Source: Anaerolineae bacterium (GTDB lineage Bacteria; Chloroflexota; Anaerolineae; Aggregatilineales; Phototrophicaceae). Taken from it: DNA of 64,000 nt. The DNA is taken from the NCBI GenBank assembly GCA_022843385.1, contig JALHNT010000003.1, forward strand, positions 62,001 through 126,000, read 5' to 3'. Position numbers and translations under genes: made by a program. The notes under the pieces were generated by a model. It saw only the letters and a program-made list of their open reading frames with translations. It was not told where the DNA came from and ran no database searches. Below are positions 17,459 to 26,819 of the stretch, one piece after another; the first letter of the stretch is position 1; each line of letters starts with the position of its first letter.

Positions 17459-18030
17459 CTATCCGGGCTGGATGTCGAGCAGGTAGCGCGTCACCTGAGC
17501 GCTGACCGTCTGCGCGACGCGGTTGCCCAGCCCATCGTAGACATACGACGCCCCGCTGAAGGAGAGCAGCCGGTTCGCCCTGTCCCAGACATAAGCTCCG
17601 CTGTTGACCATGTTTCCGTTAGGATCGTAGGTGTAGCTGGTCGTCCCGTCGCTGGTCAACTGGTTGGCGGTGTTGGTGGTGTAGTTGGTCACCGTTGGAG
17701 CGGCGCCGTTGACCGCAACACTCTGCGAGGCGCGGTTGCCGGAACGGTCAAAGGTGTAGAGATACTGCCGCAGCAGGTCGGCGTCGACGGCCAGGGCGTT
17801 GATGCCAGGCGCGTAACGCGCTTGCTTCAGCCGCGCCAGCCTGTCGTAGCTGTAGCGGATGGTCTGCTGCGTCCAGGTGCGGTTGCTAACCGTGAGCTGC
17901 TGGAAGCGCAGCTTGTAAACCGGTGAGGGCGTGGTGACATTCTGCTTGTTGCGCTCGATGCGGTTGCGGATTTCTAGCAGGTGCGGGCCTTCGCCGCCCA
18001 GCTTGCGGCTGCCGCTGGTTGACAGCCCCC
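17459..18030 (-). pseudogene. Truncated Rhs core fragment ending in in-frame amber
   Basis: Minus-strand YD repeats are clear: YSYDRLARLKQARYAPG, YTYDPNGNMVNSGAYVWDRANRL and YVYDGLGNRVAQTV. The frame ends LDIQPG-TAG and resumes in the same frame as PVVLAETTGANV in the tip gene, so a single nonsense codon separates them. The expected several hundred upstream core residues and export signals are absent, because the plus-strand gene at 18083 occupies that space. The N-terminal boundary is uncertain; recognisable homology begins near 17900. The whole Rhs locus is best seen as a 5'-truncated fragment. Confidence 0.75.
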
Positions 18031-18082
18031 GCTTCCCCTGCCATAATGCCTCGGTGTGACCACTCATCACTGAAATCGACGC

Positions 18083-18814
18083 ATGTTTGACGCTGATCCT
18101 GTACTTGGAAAATACGTCGCCAATTACCCCAGTGACCGCGCCCGGCTGGTCATCCCGGCAGGGGTGGTGATCGGCGCAGTGGCGCTGGCGCTGAACTTCA
18201 CGCTGGCGACAGTGCCGGATTGGTGGGGGCCGCCGCTGAGTACGCTCATCATGGCGCTGACGGCGCTGGGGACGGGCTGGCGGGCGCTGCATTTCTGGAA
18301 CCGCGAGGTGGTGGTGTATGAGCGCGGCTTCAGCTACCGCGAAGGTTCGCGCATTGTGCCTTTCCTCTACGGCGAGATCGCCAGCATCCGGCAGCGCGGT
18401 GAACGGCTGGCCTACTTTGGTGGGCTGGTGCGGCTGAACCGTTATCAGTTCACGCTGACGACGGCGCGTGGCGAGAGCATGACGCTGACCAACCTGTATC
18501 GCAATATCGAGAAGCTGGGGGCGCAGCTTGAGCAGAAGGTGTATGCCCTGCTGGGGCCAGCCTTGCAGGAACGGCTGAAGCAGGGTGAAATGATCGCCTT
18601 CGCGGCCGACCTGAAGCTCAACGCGGCGGGTCTGCATCACAAGGGGCGCGAACTCGCCTGGACGGACTTCGCCGGTTACAAGGTGGGTGGAGGTCAGCTC
18701 AACCTGTTGGCCGCGCCAGACGAGTCGGTCTGGCTGAGTTTGCCCCTGAGCGAAATCGACAACATCCCGCTGCTGCTGGAATTCCTCAAGCGCCAGCGCC
18801 CAACCAACACCTGA
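18083..18814 (+). CDS. Membrane-anchored protein resembling DUF6585
   Basis: This 243-residue protein has two hydrophobic helices at about 24-42 and 52-68, then a cytoplasmic beta-rich domain with VVVYERGFSYREGSRIVPFLYGEIASI that resembles PH-like domains grouped as DUF6585. No catalytic residues are apparent. It precedes a large membrane protein by 22 bp, so the two are probably co-transcribed. The promoter region overlaps the truncated end of the Rhs fragment on the other strand. Confidence 0.7.
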   Translation: MFDADPVLGKYVANYPSDRARLVIPAGVVIGAVALALNFTLATVPDWWGPPLSTLIMALTALGTGWRALHFWNREVVVYERGFSYREGSRIVPFLYGEIASIRQRGERLAYFGGLVRLNRYQFTLTTARGESMTLTNLYRNIEKLGAQLEQKVYALLGPALQERLKQGEMIAFAADLKLNAAGLHHKGRELAWTDFAGYKVGGGQLNLLAAPDESVWLSLPLSEIDNIPLLLEFLKRQRPTNT

Positions 18815-18836
18815 CCACACTGTGAGGAGACAGCCG

Positions 18837-20450
18837 ATGCGACAGGTCAGCATTTCACGGCAGGAGTGGCTGCGGGTCGGGCTGTTCATCATCGCGCTGC
18901 TGCTCATCACCAGCCTACCGTATGTCATCGGCTGGCTGTCACAAGGCAGCGAGTGGGTCTTCAGCGGCTTTGTCTTTGGCGCGGATGATGGGCATTCGTA
19001 CCTGGGCAAGATGCGGCTGGGGGCGCGCGGCCTGCTGGATTTCTACCTGTTCTATACCCCGGAACCCCATCCCTCCGCTCCGTTGATCTTCCTGCCCTAC
19101 ATCCTGCCGGGCTGGGTGGTTGGGGGCTTCATCAGCGAACAGTCCCCGGCGCTGACTGGTGCGCTGCTGCTGACCTTTCACGCCATGCGCTGGGTCTTCA
19201 ACACGCTGCTGGTGGTGGTGCTGTACCGCTTCATCGCCGGCTTCATCCGCCGACCAGGGACACGCTTCACGGCGCTGCTGCTGGCGACGCTGGGGGGTGG
19301 CTTGGGCTGGCTGCTGCTGCTAATCGGCACGGAACCGCCAGAGTTCCTGATCCCGGAAGGCTTCGGCTTTCTCATCTTGCTGGGGCTGCCGCATCTGGCA
19401 TTGGCGCGGGCGGCGCTGCTGGGTGGGTTCATCCTGCTGTTCCAGGCGTTGGATCGGCCACAAGCGCTGACGCCGCGCCTGATGCTGGCGGGATTATGCT
19501 GGTGCGTGGTCGGGTTGACGGTGCCGTTCTATCTGGCGATCCTGTACGTCATGCTCGGCATGTGGGGGTTGGCGCTCTGGATTCGTCAGCGGCGCTTTCC
19601 GCTGCGGCTGGCGATCAGAGGGGGGGTAGCCGCCGGGCTGACGCTGCCGTTGTTCATCTACTTCAATGTCGTCTTCAGCGCCAATCCGGTCTTCGCCACC
19701 TGGACGGCGCAGAATATCCTGCTCTCGCCCTCGCCGCTGGCCTATGCGCTGGCTTATGGCTTGCTGATCAGTTTTGGCGTCATCGGCTGGCGCTGGGTCT
19801 GGCGACGGGCTGAGGAGCAGGGACGCTACGCGCTGTTGTTCTGGCCGCTGGTGATCCCGGCGCTGGTCTACCTGCCCTTCATCAGTGTGCAGCGGCGTCT
19901 GGCCGAGGCAGTGCTGGTGGCACTGGCGATTTTGGCGGCGGTGGGGATGCGCTTCGCCCTGCGGCATCGGATTGGGAAGCGGCTGGTTCGTCCGGCGCTG
20001 GCGCTCATGCTGACCAGCAGCCTGTTGTTTGGTCTGGTCACGCTGCTGGTGGCAACCCAGCCTGCACCACCCCTGTTTCGTCCGGCTGCCGAAGTGCGGA
20101 TGCTCAACTGGCTCAATCAGCATAGCACGCCCGATGCCGTGACGTTGAGCGCCTTCAGCACCGGCAACGTCCTGCCCGCCTACACCCACCTGCGCCCCTA
20201 TGTTGGGCATGGGCCGGAGACGGCGGACGCCCTGAACAAGACCGCCATGACCGCGCGTTTCTTCAGCAGTCAGTTGACCGCCGAGGAACGGTTGGCGCTG
20301 TATCGCGGATTCAACATGCGTTATGTGATTTATGGGCCGTCGGAACAGGCACTCAGCCAGGGCGCGACGCCGAACTGGCTGGACGATGGCCGCCTGATCT
20401 ATGACCAGGACGGCTATCAGGTTTATGAGCTGGCTTACCCGCCGATGTGA
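18837..20450 (+). CDS. Polytopic membrane protein, GT-C-like
   Basis: This 537-residue protein has about twelve hydrophobic helices and a C-terminal extracytoplasmic segment (about 410-535). An early loop contains GADDGHSYLGKM, with an acidic pair where GT-C glycosyltransferases keep catalytic acids, so a lipid-linked sugar transferase is possible. The ATG at 18837 is chosen because GAGGAGA ends six bases upstream; an in-frame GTG at 18822 lies before it. It converges with moaA and overlaps it by 16 bp. Confidence 0.7.
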   Translation: MRQVSISRQEWLRVGLFIIALLLITSLPYVIGWLSQGSEWVFSGFVFGADDGHSYLGKMRLGARGLLDFYLFYTPEPHPSAPLIFLPYILPGWVVGGFISEQSPALTGALLLTFHAMRWVFNTLLVVVLYRFIAGFIRRPGTRFTALLLATLGGGLGWLLLLIGTEPPEFLIPEGFGFLILLGLPHLALARAALLGGFILLFQALDRPQALTPRLMLAGLCWCVVGLTVPFYLAILYVMLGMWGLALWIRQRRFPLRLAIRGGVAAGLTLPLFIYFNVVFSANPVFATWTAQNILLSPSPLAYALAYGLLISFGVIGWRWVWRRAEEQGRYALLFWPLVIPALVYLPFISVQRRLAEAVLVALAILAAVGMRFALRHRIGKRLVRPALALMLTSSLLFGLVTLLVATQPAPPLFRPAAEVRMLNWLNQHSTPDAVTLSAFSTGNVLPAYTHLRPYVGHGPETADALNKTAMTARFFSSQLTAEERLALYRGFNMRYVIYGPSEQALSQGATPNWLDDGRLIYDQDGYQVYELAYPPM

Positions 20451-21457
20451 TACATCTCCACTTTGGGGTCGCGCGGGGTATCGGTCTCCAGAAAACGCAG
20501 TTCACTGTAGCGGTCAACCCGTTCGCCCCAAGTGCGGCGGATGATCTGCTCGATGTCGTCGTCGCTGGCTCCCGCCCGCAGCGGATCGCGTAAGTCGGTG
20601 CCTTGCGAGGCGAACAGGCAGGTGAAAATCTGGCCTTCGGGCGAGAGTCGCATCCGGCTGCAGGCGCCACAGAAGGGCATAGTCACCGAGGCGATCAGAC
20701 CGATTTCCCCGCCGCCATCGGCATAGCGATAGCGCAGCGCTACCTCGCTCTTGTAGCTGCGTCCGGCTTCTTCCAACGGCATGACGGCGTGAATGCGCTC
20801 GACGATTTCTTTGGCCGGGACGACATCATCCATGCGCCAGCCGTTGCGGTTGCCCACATCCATGTACTCGATGAAGCGCAGGATATAACCTTTGTCTTTG
20901 GCCCAGCGCGCCAGATCAACGACCGTGTGATCGTTGACGCCGCGCTGGACGACCGCGTTAATTTTGATGGGTGACAGTCCCGCCTGTTCGGCAGCAGTGA
21001 TGCCATCCAATACCTTCTGGACACTGGAGCGGTTGCCGTTCATGTGTCGGAAGACGGTTTCATCCAGCGAGTCGAGGCTGACGGTGATGCGGTTCAAACC
21101 GGCATCCTTTAGCGCCTGGGCTTTCTGCGGCAGATAGTAGCCATTGGTGGTCAGCGTCAGGTCATCAACGCCGTCGATCTGGCGCAGCATGACGAGCAAT
21201 TTTTCCAATTCCTGGCGCACCAGCGGCTCGCCGCCAGTGATGCGGACTTTGACCGCCCCCAACCGGACGATGATGCGGGTGAGCCGGGTGATTTCCTCAA
21301 AGCTCAACACCTGGGCTTTGGACAAAAACTGATACGACTCACCGAAGATCTCGGCGGGCATACAGTAGGTACAGCGGAAGTTGCACCGATCGGTCACCGA
21401 AATACGCAGATCGCGCAGCGGACGGTGAAAGGTATCGCGGATGGGGGAGTCGTCCAT
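20435..21457 (-). CDS. moaA: GTP 3',8-cyclase MoaA
   Basis: This 340-residue radical SAM enzyme converts GTP to 3',8-cyclo-dihydro-GTP in the first step of molybdenum cofactor synthesis. The SAM cluster cysteines C25, C29 and C32 are in CNFRCTYC, and the C-terminal cluster motif CGACSRMRLSPEGQIFTC is complete. The sequence ends in the conserved Gly-Gly dipeptide. AAGGA precedes two close in-frame ATGs at 21463 and 21457; the second has better spacing. No other cofactor genes are in the window, so the pathway is split. The 3' end overlaps the convergent membrane protein gene by 16 bp. Confidence 0.95.
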   Translation of the reverse strand: MDDSPIRDTFHRPLRDLRISVTDRCNFRCTYCMPAEIFGESYQFLSKAQVLSFEEITRLTRIIVRLGAVKVRITGGEPLVRQELEKLLVMLRQIDGVDDLTLTTNGYYLPQKAQALKDAGLNRITVSLDSLDETVFRHMNGNRSSVQKVLDGITAAEQAGLSPIKINAVVQRGVNDHTVVDLARWAKDKGYILRFIEYMDVGNRNGWRMDDVVPAKEIVERIHAVMPLEEAGRSYKSEVALRYRYADGGGEIGLIASVTMPFCGACSRMRLSPEGQIFTCLFASQGTDLRDPLRAGASDDDIEQIIRRTWGERVDRYSELRFLETDTPRDPKVEMYHIGG

Positions 21458-21563
21458 GAACATCTGTTCCTTTGTTATGCCTATCAGTGTATGAAAAATC
21501 ACGCTGATTGGCAACGCCCCTGTTTGAATAGATGGTGAGTCTATGGTATAGACGAATCAAAAC

Positions 21564-21584
21564 GCCGCTGCATTACACAGCGGC
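21564..21584 (-). terminator. Intrinsic terminator of WD40 gene
   Basis: GCCGCTG and CAGCGGC form a perfect 7-bp stem with a 7-nt loop. On the minus strand it is followed by GTTTTGATT. It lies about 33 bp after the WD40 gene stop. Confidence 0.6.
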
Positions 21585-21616
21585 TGTGGCGATCCTTACG
21601 AAGTGAGAAGCGAACG

Positions 21617-22597
21617 TCAGCCGACGATTCCCCAGACCGTGATGAGGCCATCGCCGCCGGCCAGCGCCAGCTTGCGACCATCAGGCGAAAAAGCGACGGT
21701 GTTGACCGAGCTGTTCTGGCGTGGCAGCGTCAGCAATTCGCGACGACTGTGGACATCCCACAGCCGGACAGTGCCATCCTTCGACGCCGACGCGATCAGG
21801 CGACTGTCGGGCGAGAAGGCCAGCGACGTGACCGCTTCCTGATGCCCTTCCAGTTCGGCGATGGCGTTCAGACTATTAACATCCCAGACGATGACGCGCT
21901 GGTCGTTGGAGCAGGAGGCCAGCAGCTTGCCATTGGGCGAGAAGGCGACACTGTTGACCCAACCGCGATGCCCCACCAGACCCTTGGGTCGCTGGTTCGC
22001 CAGATCACGAATGTCACCCTGGTCGATTTGCCACAGTCGCACCACACTATCACGCGAGGCCGAGGCGATCAGGCGGCTGTCGGGCGAAAAAGCGACGGCA
22101 TAGACATGACTGATGTGGGTGAGCATGACGGTCACCTGGACACGACCGGTGCGGCGCAGGCTGCTGATGTCGCGCAGCCGCAGGGTGTGATCGTGAGAGG
22201 CTGAAGCGAGGAAACGACCATCGGGCGAAAAAGCGACACCATAAACCGACTCGTTGTGATCGGTCAGACGAGCAAATTCGGTCGGCTCGCTGCTCAGCTC
22301 CCACAAGCGCACCGAACTATCGTTGCCGCCAGAAGCCAGCAGCGAATCGTCGTGTGAGAAAGCCACTGACCAGACCGAGGCCTGATGCCCCTCCAGAGTG
22401 CACAAACAGGCCATGGACCCGCCGCGCGCATCCCAGATGCGAATGGTGTGGTCATTTGAGGCTGAACCTAACAATTGCGAGTCGTTGGAGAAGCCAACGG
22501 TTCGGACCCAACTGCGGTGTCCCGTAGCGATGCCGATTTCGCGCAAACCATTGACGGTGACGGCGGTGATAAATTGCTTGGTCATGACGGTGTTCAT
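21617..22597 (-). CDS. WD40-repeat protein
   Basis: This 326-residue protein is made of seven WD40 blades, each ending near VRLWD or IRIWD and containing VAFSPDGRLLASAS-type strands, so a single closed beta-propeller is expected. No signal peptide or extra domain is seen; it is probably a cytoplasmic scaffold or interaction platform. Neighbours (moaA and a MerR regulator) do not suggest a partner. A second in-frame ATG twelve bases downstream is an equally possible start. The repeats are close to each other at DNA level as well, suggesting recent internal duplication. Confidence 0.88.
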   Translation of the reverse strand: MNTVMTKQFITAVTVNGLREIGIATGHRSWVRTVGFSNDSQLLGSASNDHTIRIWDARGGSMACLCTLEGHQASVWSVAFSHDDSLLASGGNDSSVRLWELSSEPTEFARLTDHNESVYGVAFSPDGRFLASASHDHTLRLRDISSLRRTGRVQVTVMLTHISHVYAVAFSPDSRLIASASRDSVVRLWQIDQGDIRDLANQRPKGLVGHRGWVNSVAFSPNGKLLASCSNDQRVIVWDVNSLNAIAELEGHQEAVTSLAFSPDSRLIASASKDGTVRLWDVHSRRELLTLPRQNSSVNTVAFSPDGRKLALAGGDGLITVWGIVG

Positions 22598-22759
22598 GTC
22601 ACACTTGGTTGTCTAAAGCGGACGGGGTGAGCCAATGACACTACAATCTAGTATGCATCAGGAAAGAGGGGAAAATCCATTAATCAGGCTATTCTTAAAT
22701 GAACCCTAACAGGCCATTAACAGAGGGACGCAGTCCACGCCGCGCGCCCTTCTCCATAT

Positions 22760-23569
22760 CTAACTTTTCTCCACCGGATACTGGATCTCCATCAAGCCCG
22801 ATGAGTCCGAGGCCGGGCGCAGATACCACTCGCGCACTGGTCCGGTAATGCGATAGCCATTCTGTTCAATCCACTGGTGCAGTGCGCCATGAAGCTGACC
22901 GACTGCACCAAAGTCATCGTAGCTGCCACTGTAGGTGGCATAGCAGACGATGGCTGTTGGCAATTGGTGCAGGAGAAGAGACTGCCCCGGCGCAGCGCCT
23001 TCGACGGCATAGGCCATCTCGACATCGATCCCATTTGTATTGTCGTAGTAGAGTGCCAGCGACACCCCATCTGTCCGGAGCTGATGGTCACTAATGAATT
23101 GACAGGCCTGCTCGTTGAGCGCCATGCAGCGCTCACGCATCTGCGCTGGCCCTGGGACAACCTCACGTGCGCCGACGATGGTCAGCGGCGAAATGACTTT
23201 GGTGAGAATATCGATGATGGGCATATTCTGCTCCTGTTCTATTTGTCTGAGACGAATCTGTAACTGCCTGAGGGTCGCCGTTGCCTGTTCGATCTCCTGT
23301 TCCACCTGAGCCTGACGCAGCCGCAGCATCCCGCGCAGTTCATCAGCGCTGAGATCAACCTGCATCATCTGTCGCACTTGCTCCAGCGAGAAGCCGAGAC
23401 CCTTCAACACCAGAATGCGGTTAAGCCGGGGCAACTGCTCCAGCGCATAGTAGCGATAGCCGGTGAAGCGGTCGATGTGCTGCGGCCTGAACAGACCGAT
23501 CTCATCATAGTGATGGAGCGTTTTGAGTGAAACATGAGCCAGACGGGCAAAGTCGCCGATTTTCAACAT
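22760..23569 (-). CDS. MerR family regulator with GyrI-like effector domain
   Basis: This 269-residue protein has an N-terminal MerR winged helix (LKIGDFARLAHVSLKTLHHYDEIGL), a dimerisation coiled coil at about 80-118, and a C-terminal GyrI/BmrR-type ligand domain from about 125. Such proteins bind drugs or small hydrophobic effectors and activate by twisting promoters with long spacers. The promoter at 23599-23629 has exactly this form and lies directly upstream, so autoregulation is likely. Two adjacent ATGs exist; AGGA spacing favours the one at 23569. No drug-resistance gene adjoins it, so further targets would be elsewhere. Confidence 0.88.
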   Translation of the reverse strand: MLKIGDFARLAHVSLKTLHHYDEIGLFRPQHIDRFTGYRYYALEQLPRLNRILVLKGLGFSLEQVRQMMQVDLSADELRGMLRLRQAQVEQEIEQATATLRQLQIRLRQIEQEQNMPIIDILTKVISPLTIVGAREVVPGPAQMRERCMALNEQACQFISDHQLRTDGVSLALYYDNTNGIDVEMAYAVEGAAPGQSLLLHQLPTAIVCYATYSGSYDDFGAVGQLHGALHQWIEQNGYRITGPVREWYLRPASDSSGLMEIQYPVEKS

Positions 23570-23598
23570 CATGATGTCCTTTCCTGCGCGCTGACATC

Positions 23599-23629
23599 AT
23601 CATGTACCCTCCGGTAACCGGCGAGTCAA
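23599..23629 (-). promoter_or_regulatory. MerR-type promoter with 19-bp spacer
   Basis: On the minus strand TTGACT (23624-23629) and CATGAT (23599-23604) are separated by 19 bp instead of the usual 17. The spacer holds the dyad CCGGTTACCGG, and the outer arms ACTCGCCGGT and ACCGGAGGGT match at 8 of 10 positions. This is the classical layout activated by MerR proteins. Confidence 0.8.
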
Positions 23630-23638
23630 GCAGCGGAT

Positions 23639-24469
23639 TCATTTGACAGCGCCGGCGGTCAGCCCTTCGATGAAACTGCGCCCGACGAAGCTGAACAGGA
23701 TCAGGACGGGCAGCGTCGTGACCGTCGCCCCGGCGAGCAGCAGCCCCCAATCGATCTGATACTGACCGATGATTCCGGCCAGTCCGACCGGAAGAGTGCG
23801 GTTGGCATCGCTGATGATGAGGACAGAGGCGAACATGTACTCGGTCCATGAGGTGATGAAGGCGAAGATGGCGATTGCGCCGACGCCAGGCGCGGCCAGC
23901 GGCAGCAGGATGCGGACGATGATGCCCAGCCTCGTCGCGCCATCCAGCGCAGCGGCTTCTTCCAGTTCCTGCGGGATCGTGCGGAAAAAGGCTTGCAACA
24001 TCCAGACGGCGAAAGGTGCGGCCAGCGTCACATCCACGATGATGAGCGCCCAAAGCGAGTCGATCAGGCCCAGCGAGGTCATCATGCCATAGAGTGGGAT
24101 GAGCAGCAGCACACCAGGGAAGGCATAAGTAATCAGAATGACGCGGAACAGCAATTTGCGTCCGGGGAAGCGCAGCCGGTACAGGCCATAGGCCGCCAGC
24201 GTGGAGAGGATGACGGTGATGAGCATGGTGCCAATAGCGATGATGACGCTGTTTCGCAAATAAGTGGGGAATTCCGAGCCGCCCAGCAGCTTATCATAAT
24301 GTTCCAGCGTGAAGGATTGCGGCAGCAGCGTCGGCGTCTGGGCGATGATTTCCTGCGGTGCCTTGATGGACGACGAGAAGATCCAGTAGAACGGCGCGAT
24401 CACCAGCAGCATGAGGACGATGATAGCCGCACCCAGTGGCAGGCGGTTGAGGCGAAGGCGAGTTGACAT
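23639..24469 (-). CDS. Sugar ABC transporter permease, MalG type
   Basis: This 276-residue inner-membrane permease has six predicted helices and the cytoplasmic EAA loop EELEEAAALDGATRLGIIVR, which contacts the ATPase. It belongs to the carbohydrate uptake (CUT1) family. It is the last gene of an operon with a second permease (gap 9 bp), a binding protein and a SIS protein. No ATPase gene is present here; CUT1 systems can share an MsmK-like ATPase encoded elsewhere. Confidence 0.93.
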   Translation of the reverse strand: MSTRLRLNRLPLGAAIIVLMLLVIAPFYWIFSSSIKAPQEIIAQTPTLLPQSFTLEHYDKLLGGSEFPTYLRNSVIIAIGTMLITVILSTLAAYGLYRLRFPGRKLLFRVILITYAFPGVLLLIPLYGMMTSLGLIDSLWALIIVDVTLAAPFAVWMLQAFFRTIPQELEEAAALDGATRLGIIVRILLPLAAPGVGAIAIFAFITSWTEYMFASVLIISDANRTLPVGLAGIIGQYQIDWGLLLAGATVTTLPVLILFSFVGRSFIEGLTAGAVK

Positions 24470-24478
24470 AGCGGTTTC

Positions 24479-25450
24479 TCAATCCTCATCATCGCCATCG
24501 GAGGGCGGGGACATAAAACGGATGAAGAGCAGGGCGAAAGCCACCAATAGTCCGCCGGTGATGACCGACATGGCTGCGGCCTGACTGAGGCGGAAGCGCC
24601 CAAAAGCCGTCTCGTAAATCAGTACGGGCAGGGTCGTGGTTGCGCCGGATGGGCCGCCTTTGGTCAGCAGCCAGATAACATCGAAGACATTGAATGACAT
24701 CAGTGTGCCGATCAGCCCCAGCACGAACAGCACAGGCTGGAGGCTGGGCAGGGTGATGCCCCGGAATTTTTGCAGGGTGTTCGCCCCATCGACCGAAGCG
24801 GCTTCGTAGAGTTCCGCCGGGATGCGTTGGAGCGCAGCCAGCAGGATGACGGCGTTGAAGGGAAAATAGCGCCAGGAATTGATCGCAATGACCGAGGCAA
24901 AGGCGCTCTCGCCGCTACCGAAGAATCCAATCGGTTCGGGCGTGATACCGGTGCTGACCAGCACATAATTGACAACACCGCCGGACGCGCTTAACAGCCA
25001 GCGCCAGATGATGACGACCACCACTGTCGGCACAATCCAGGACAGGATGATCCACACTCGCGCCACCTGCTGACCTGGGAACGCCTGCTTGAGGATCAGG
25101 GCAGCAACGAAGGCCAGACTGGTTTGCAGGACGGCGTTACCCAGCACCCAGATCAGGCTGCGCCCCAGCGCCTCCCAAAAGCGATCCGATGTCAGGATAC
25201 GCTCGTAATTCTCCAGCCCGACGAATTCACCGGGCGTGCCAATCACCTTGATGTCCTGTACGCTCAGCCAGACGGCAGAGGCCAGCGGATACAGAATGGT
25301 TGCTGCGAGCCACAGCATCAGCGGCAGCACAAACAGGTAGGCGATCAGGATGCGGTGGCTGAGCCAGGGTGTACGTCGCTTGGGGCGAAGGGCGCTGGAG
25401 GTCATGGTGCTGGTTTTGAAGGCGGGGACACGGCAGCGCCGCATCCCCAT
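24479..25450 (-). CDS. Sugar ABC transporter permease, MalF/UgpA type
   Basis: This permease of up to 323 residues has six helices and an EAA loop ELYEAASVDGANTLQKFRGI. It would pair with the MalG-type permease to form the membrane channel. The start is uncertain: the ATG at 25450 is 10 bp after the binding-protein stop, but an in-frame ATG at 25405 gives an N-terminus closer to the family. Neither has a clear ribosome site. Confidence 0.9.
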   Translation of the reverse strand: MGMRRCRVPAFKTSTMTSSALRPKRRTPWLSHRILIAYLFVLPLMLWLAATILYPLASAVWLSVQDIKVIGTPGEFVGLENYERILTSDRFWEALGRSLIWVLGNAVLQTSLAFVAALILKQAFPGQQVARVWIILSWIVPTVVVVIIWRWLLSASGGVVNYVLVSTGITPEPIGFFGSGESAFASVIAINSWRYFPFNAVILLAALQRIPAELYEAASVDGANTLQKFRGITLPSLQPVLFVLGLIGTLMSFNVFDVIWLLTKGGPSGATTTLPVLIYETAFGRFRLSQAAAMSVITGGLLVAFALLFIRFMSPPSDGDDED

Positions 25451-25460
25451 CCATCAACGA

Positions 25461-26747
25461 TTATTCAATCGCTTCTTCCATCAGGGTTTGACCTTCGGCC
25501 ACGGCGTCAGCCGCCGGTTGACCATCGATCACGACCAGTTGCAGGGTCTGCGCCAGCAGGTTTTGCGCCGAAATCTGGGCGATGCTGGGGAAGGTATTGC
25601 CGTTGGTGAAACCGAACAAGCGTCCGCTGGTCGAGTTCGCCAGCATGACCTCGATCTGTTCACGATACTTCACCACCATCGGATCGCTCCAGAAGCTCTC
25701 GGCGGTGCTGCCGCTTTCGGTCACAGGCAGGAACAGGCCGGGTTCCATATTCAGGAAGCGCCCGTAATTTTCCGGTTCGAACAGGAAGCTGATGAAGGCC
25801 TTGGCGGCTTCCTGTTTGGCCGGGTCATCGGTCAGCAGCATGACGCCATTGGAGTAGCTGATGGCACCAGGGTTCTCTGCGCCTTCCATGTAGGGGATAG
25901 CGGCCACGCCCAGATCAGCCGGGTCGCCTTCCGCCTGGGTATCATAGGTGGTGATGACGGTGAACTGCATAATCATGGCGCAGCTCTTGTTGGCGAAGCA
26001 GGCTTCGGCCTCGCCCCACGTCCAACTGGCGCTGTCGGGCGGGCTGAACTGGTAGAGCTGGCTGTACATATCGTAAGCCATGACGGTCTGTTCGTTGTTG
26101 AAACGCAGCGTACCATCTGAGTTGTAGATTTCGTCAGCGCCGGAATTAATCATCAGATTGTAGACGGTCTGGTCGGTATACAACTGCTTGTTGGCCGGGA
26201 CGCCGATGCCATACTGACCGTCGGTGGTCAGCGTTTCCGCCGCAGCGACCCACTCGGCCCAGGTGGTGGGGACAGCGACGCCAGCGGCTTCAAATACACT
26301 CTTGCGATACCACAGCGAATGCACCATGTTGTAGAGCGGCACGGCCCAGGTATCACCATCGTAGGTGTAGGGGGCAACGGCTGCCGGGTAGAAGGTGTGC
26401 TGGGCATCCAGTTCGGCGATGAACTCGCCCATCGGCTGGACTTTGCCCAGGTCTTTCAGGATCGGCGTGAAATCCGGAATAGCGAACAGCAGCTCTGGCG
26501 CGTTTCCAGCCGCCACCGCAGCCGGAGCTTTGGTGTAAATCTCGCCCCAGTTCTGCGGTTCCTGCATCACCATGATACCGGGGTTGGCTGCATTGAACTC
26601 GTCAATCAATGTCTGGATGCGCTCGACGCGATGCGGCGGCTGCTCCATGTGCCAGATGGTCACTTCCACTGGTTCCTGCGCTGCGACAGGCATCAGCGAC
26701 AACGCCAACACCAGCGTCAACAGGAAAACAAACCCTTTCTGCTTCAT
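25461..26747 (-). CDS. Extracellular sugar-binding protein
   Basis: This 428-residue family-1 solute-binding protein has a Sec signal peptide ending near VAAQE, without a lipobox cysteine. The mature part opens with VEVTIWHMEQPPHRVERIQT and contains the conserved GNAPELLF segment. It would bind the substrate outside the membrane for the two permeases. The ATG at 26747 is chosen because AGGAG is seven bases upstream; a start two codons earlier overlaps that site. The ligand is not predictable, though the SIS partner hints at an amino sugar or a related sugar. Confidence 0.93.
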   Translation of the reverse strand: MKQKGFVFLLTLVLALSLMPVAAQEPVEVTIWHMEQPPHRVERIQTLIDEFNAANPGIMVMQEPQNWGEIYTKAPAAVAAGNAPELLFAIPDFTPILKDLGKVQPMGEFIAELDAQHTFYPAAVAPYTYDGDTWAVPLYNMVHSLWYRKSVFEAAGVAVPTTWAEWVAAAETLTTDGQYGIGVPANKQLYTDQTVYNLMINSGADEIYNSDGTLRFNNEQTVMAYDMYSQLYQFSPPDSASWTWGEAEACFANKSCAMIMQFTVITTYDTQAEGDPADLGVAAIPYMEGAENPGAISYSNGVMLLTDDPAKQEAAKAFISFLFEPENYGRFLNMEPGLFLPVTESGSTAESFWSDPMVVKYREQIEVMLANSTSGRLFGFTNGNTFPSIAQISAQNLLAQTLQLVVIDGQPAADAVAEGQTLMEEAIE

Positions 26748-26819
26748 CACCATGCTCCTTGTTCAGGTAACAATAGAATAAGAGACATCAGGCGGCTGTG
26801 CCTGCTGTCTGTCCAAACC

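Noticed and set aside
18040..19009. Upstream extension of the Rhs fragment frame
   Set aside because: It runs antisense to two supported plus-strand genes and contains no YD repeats.
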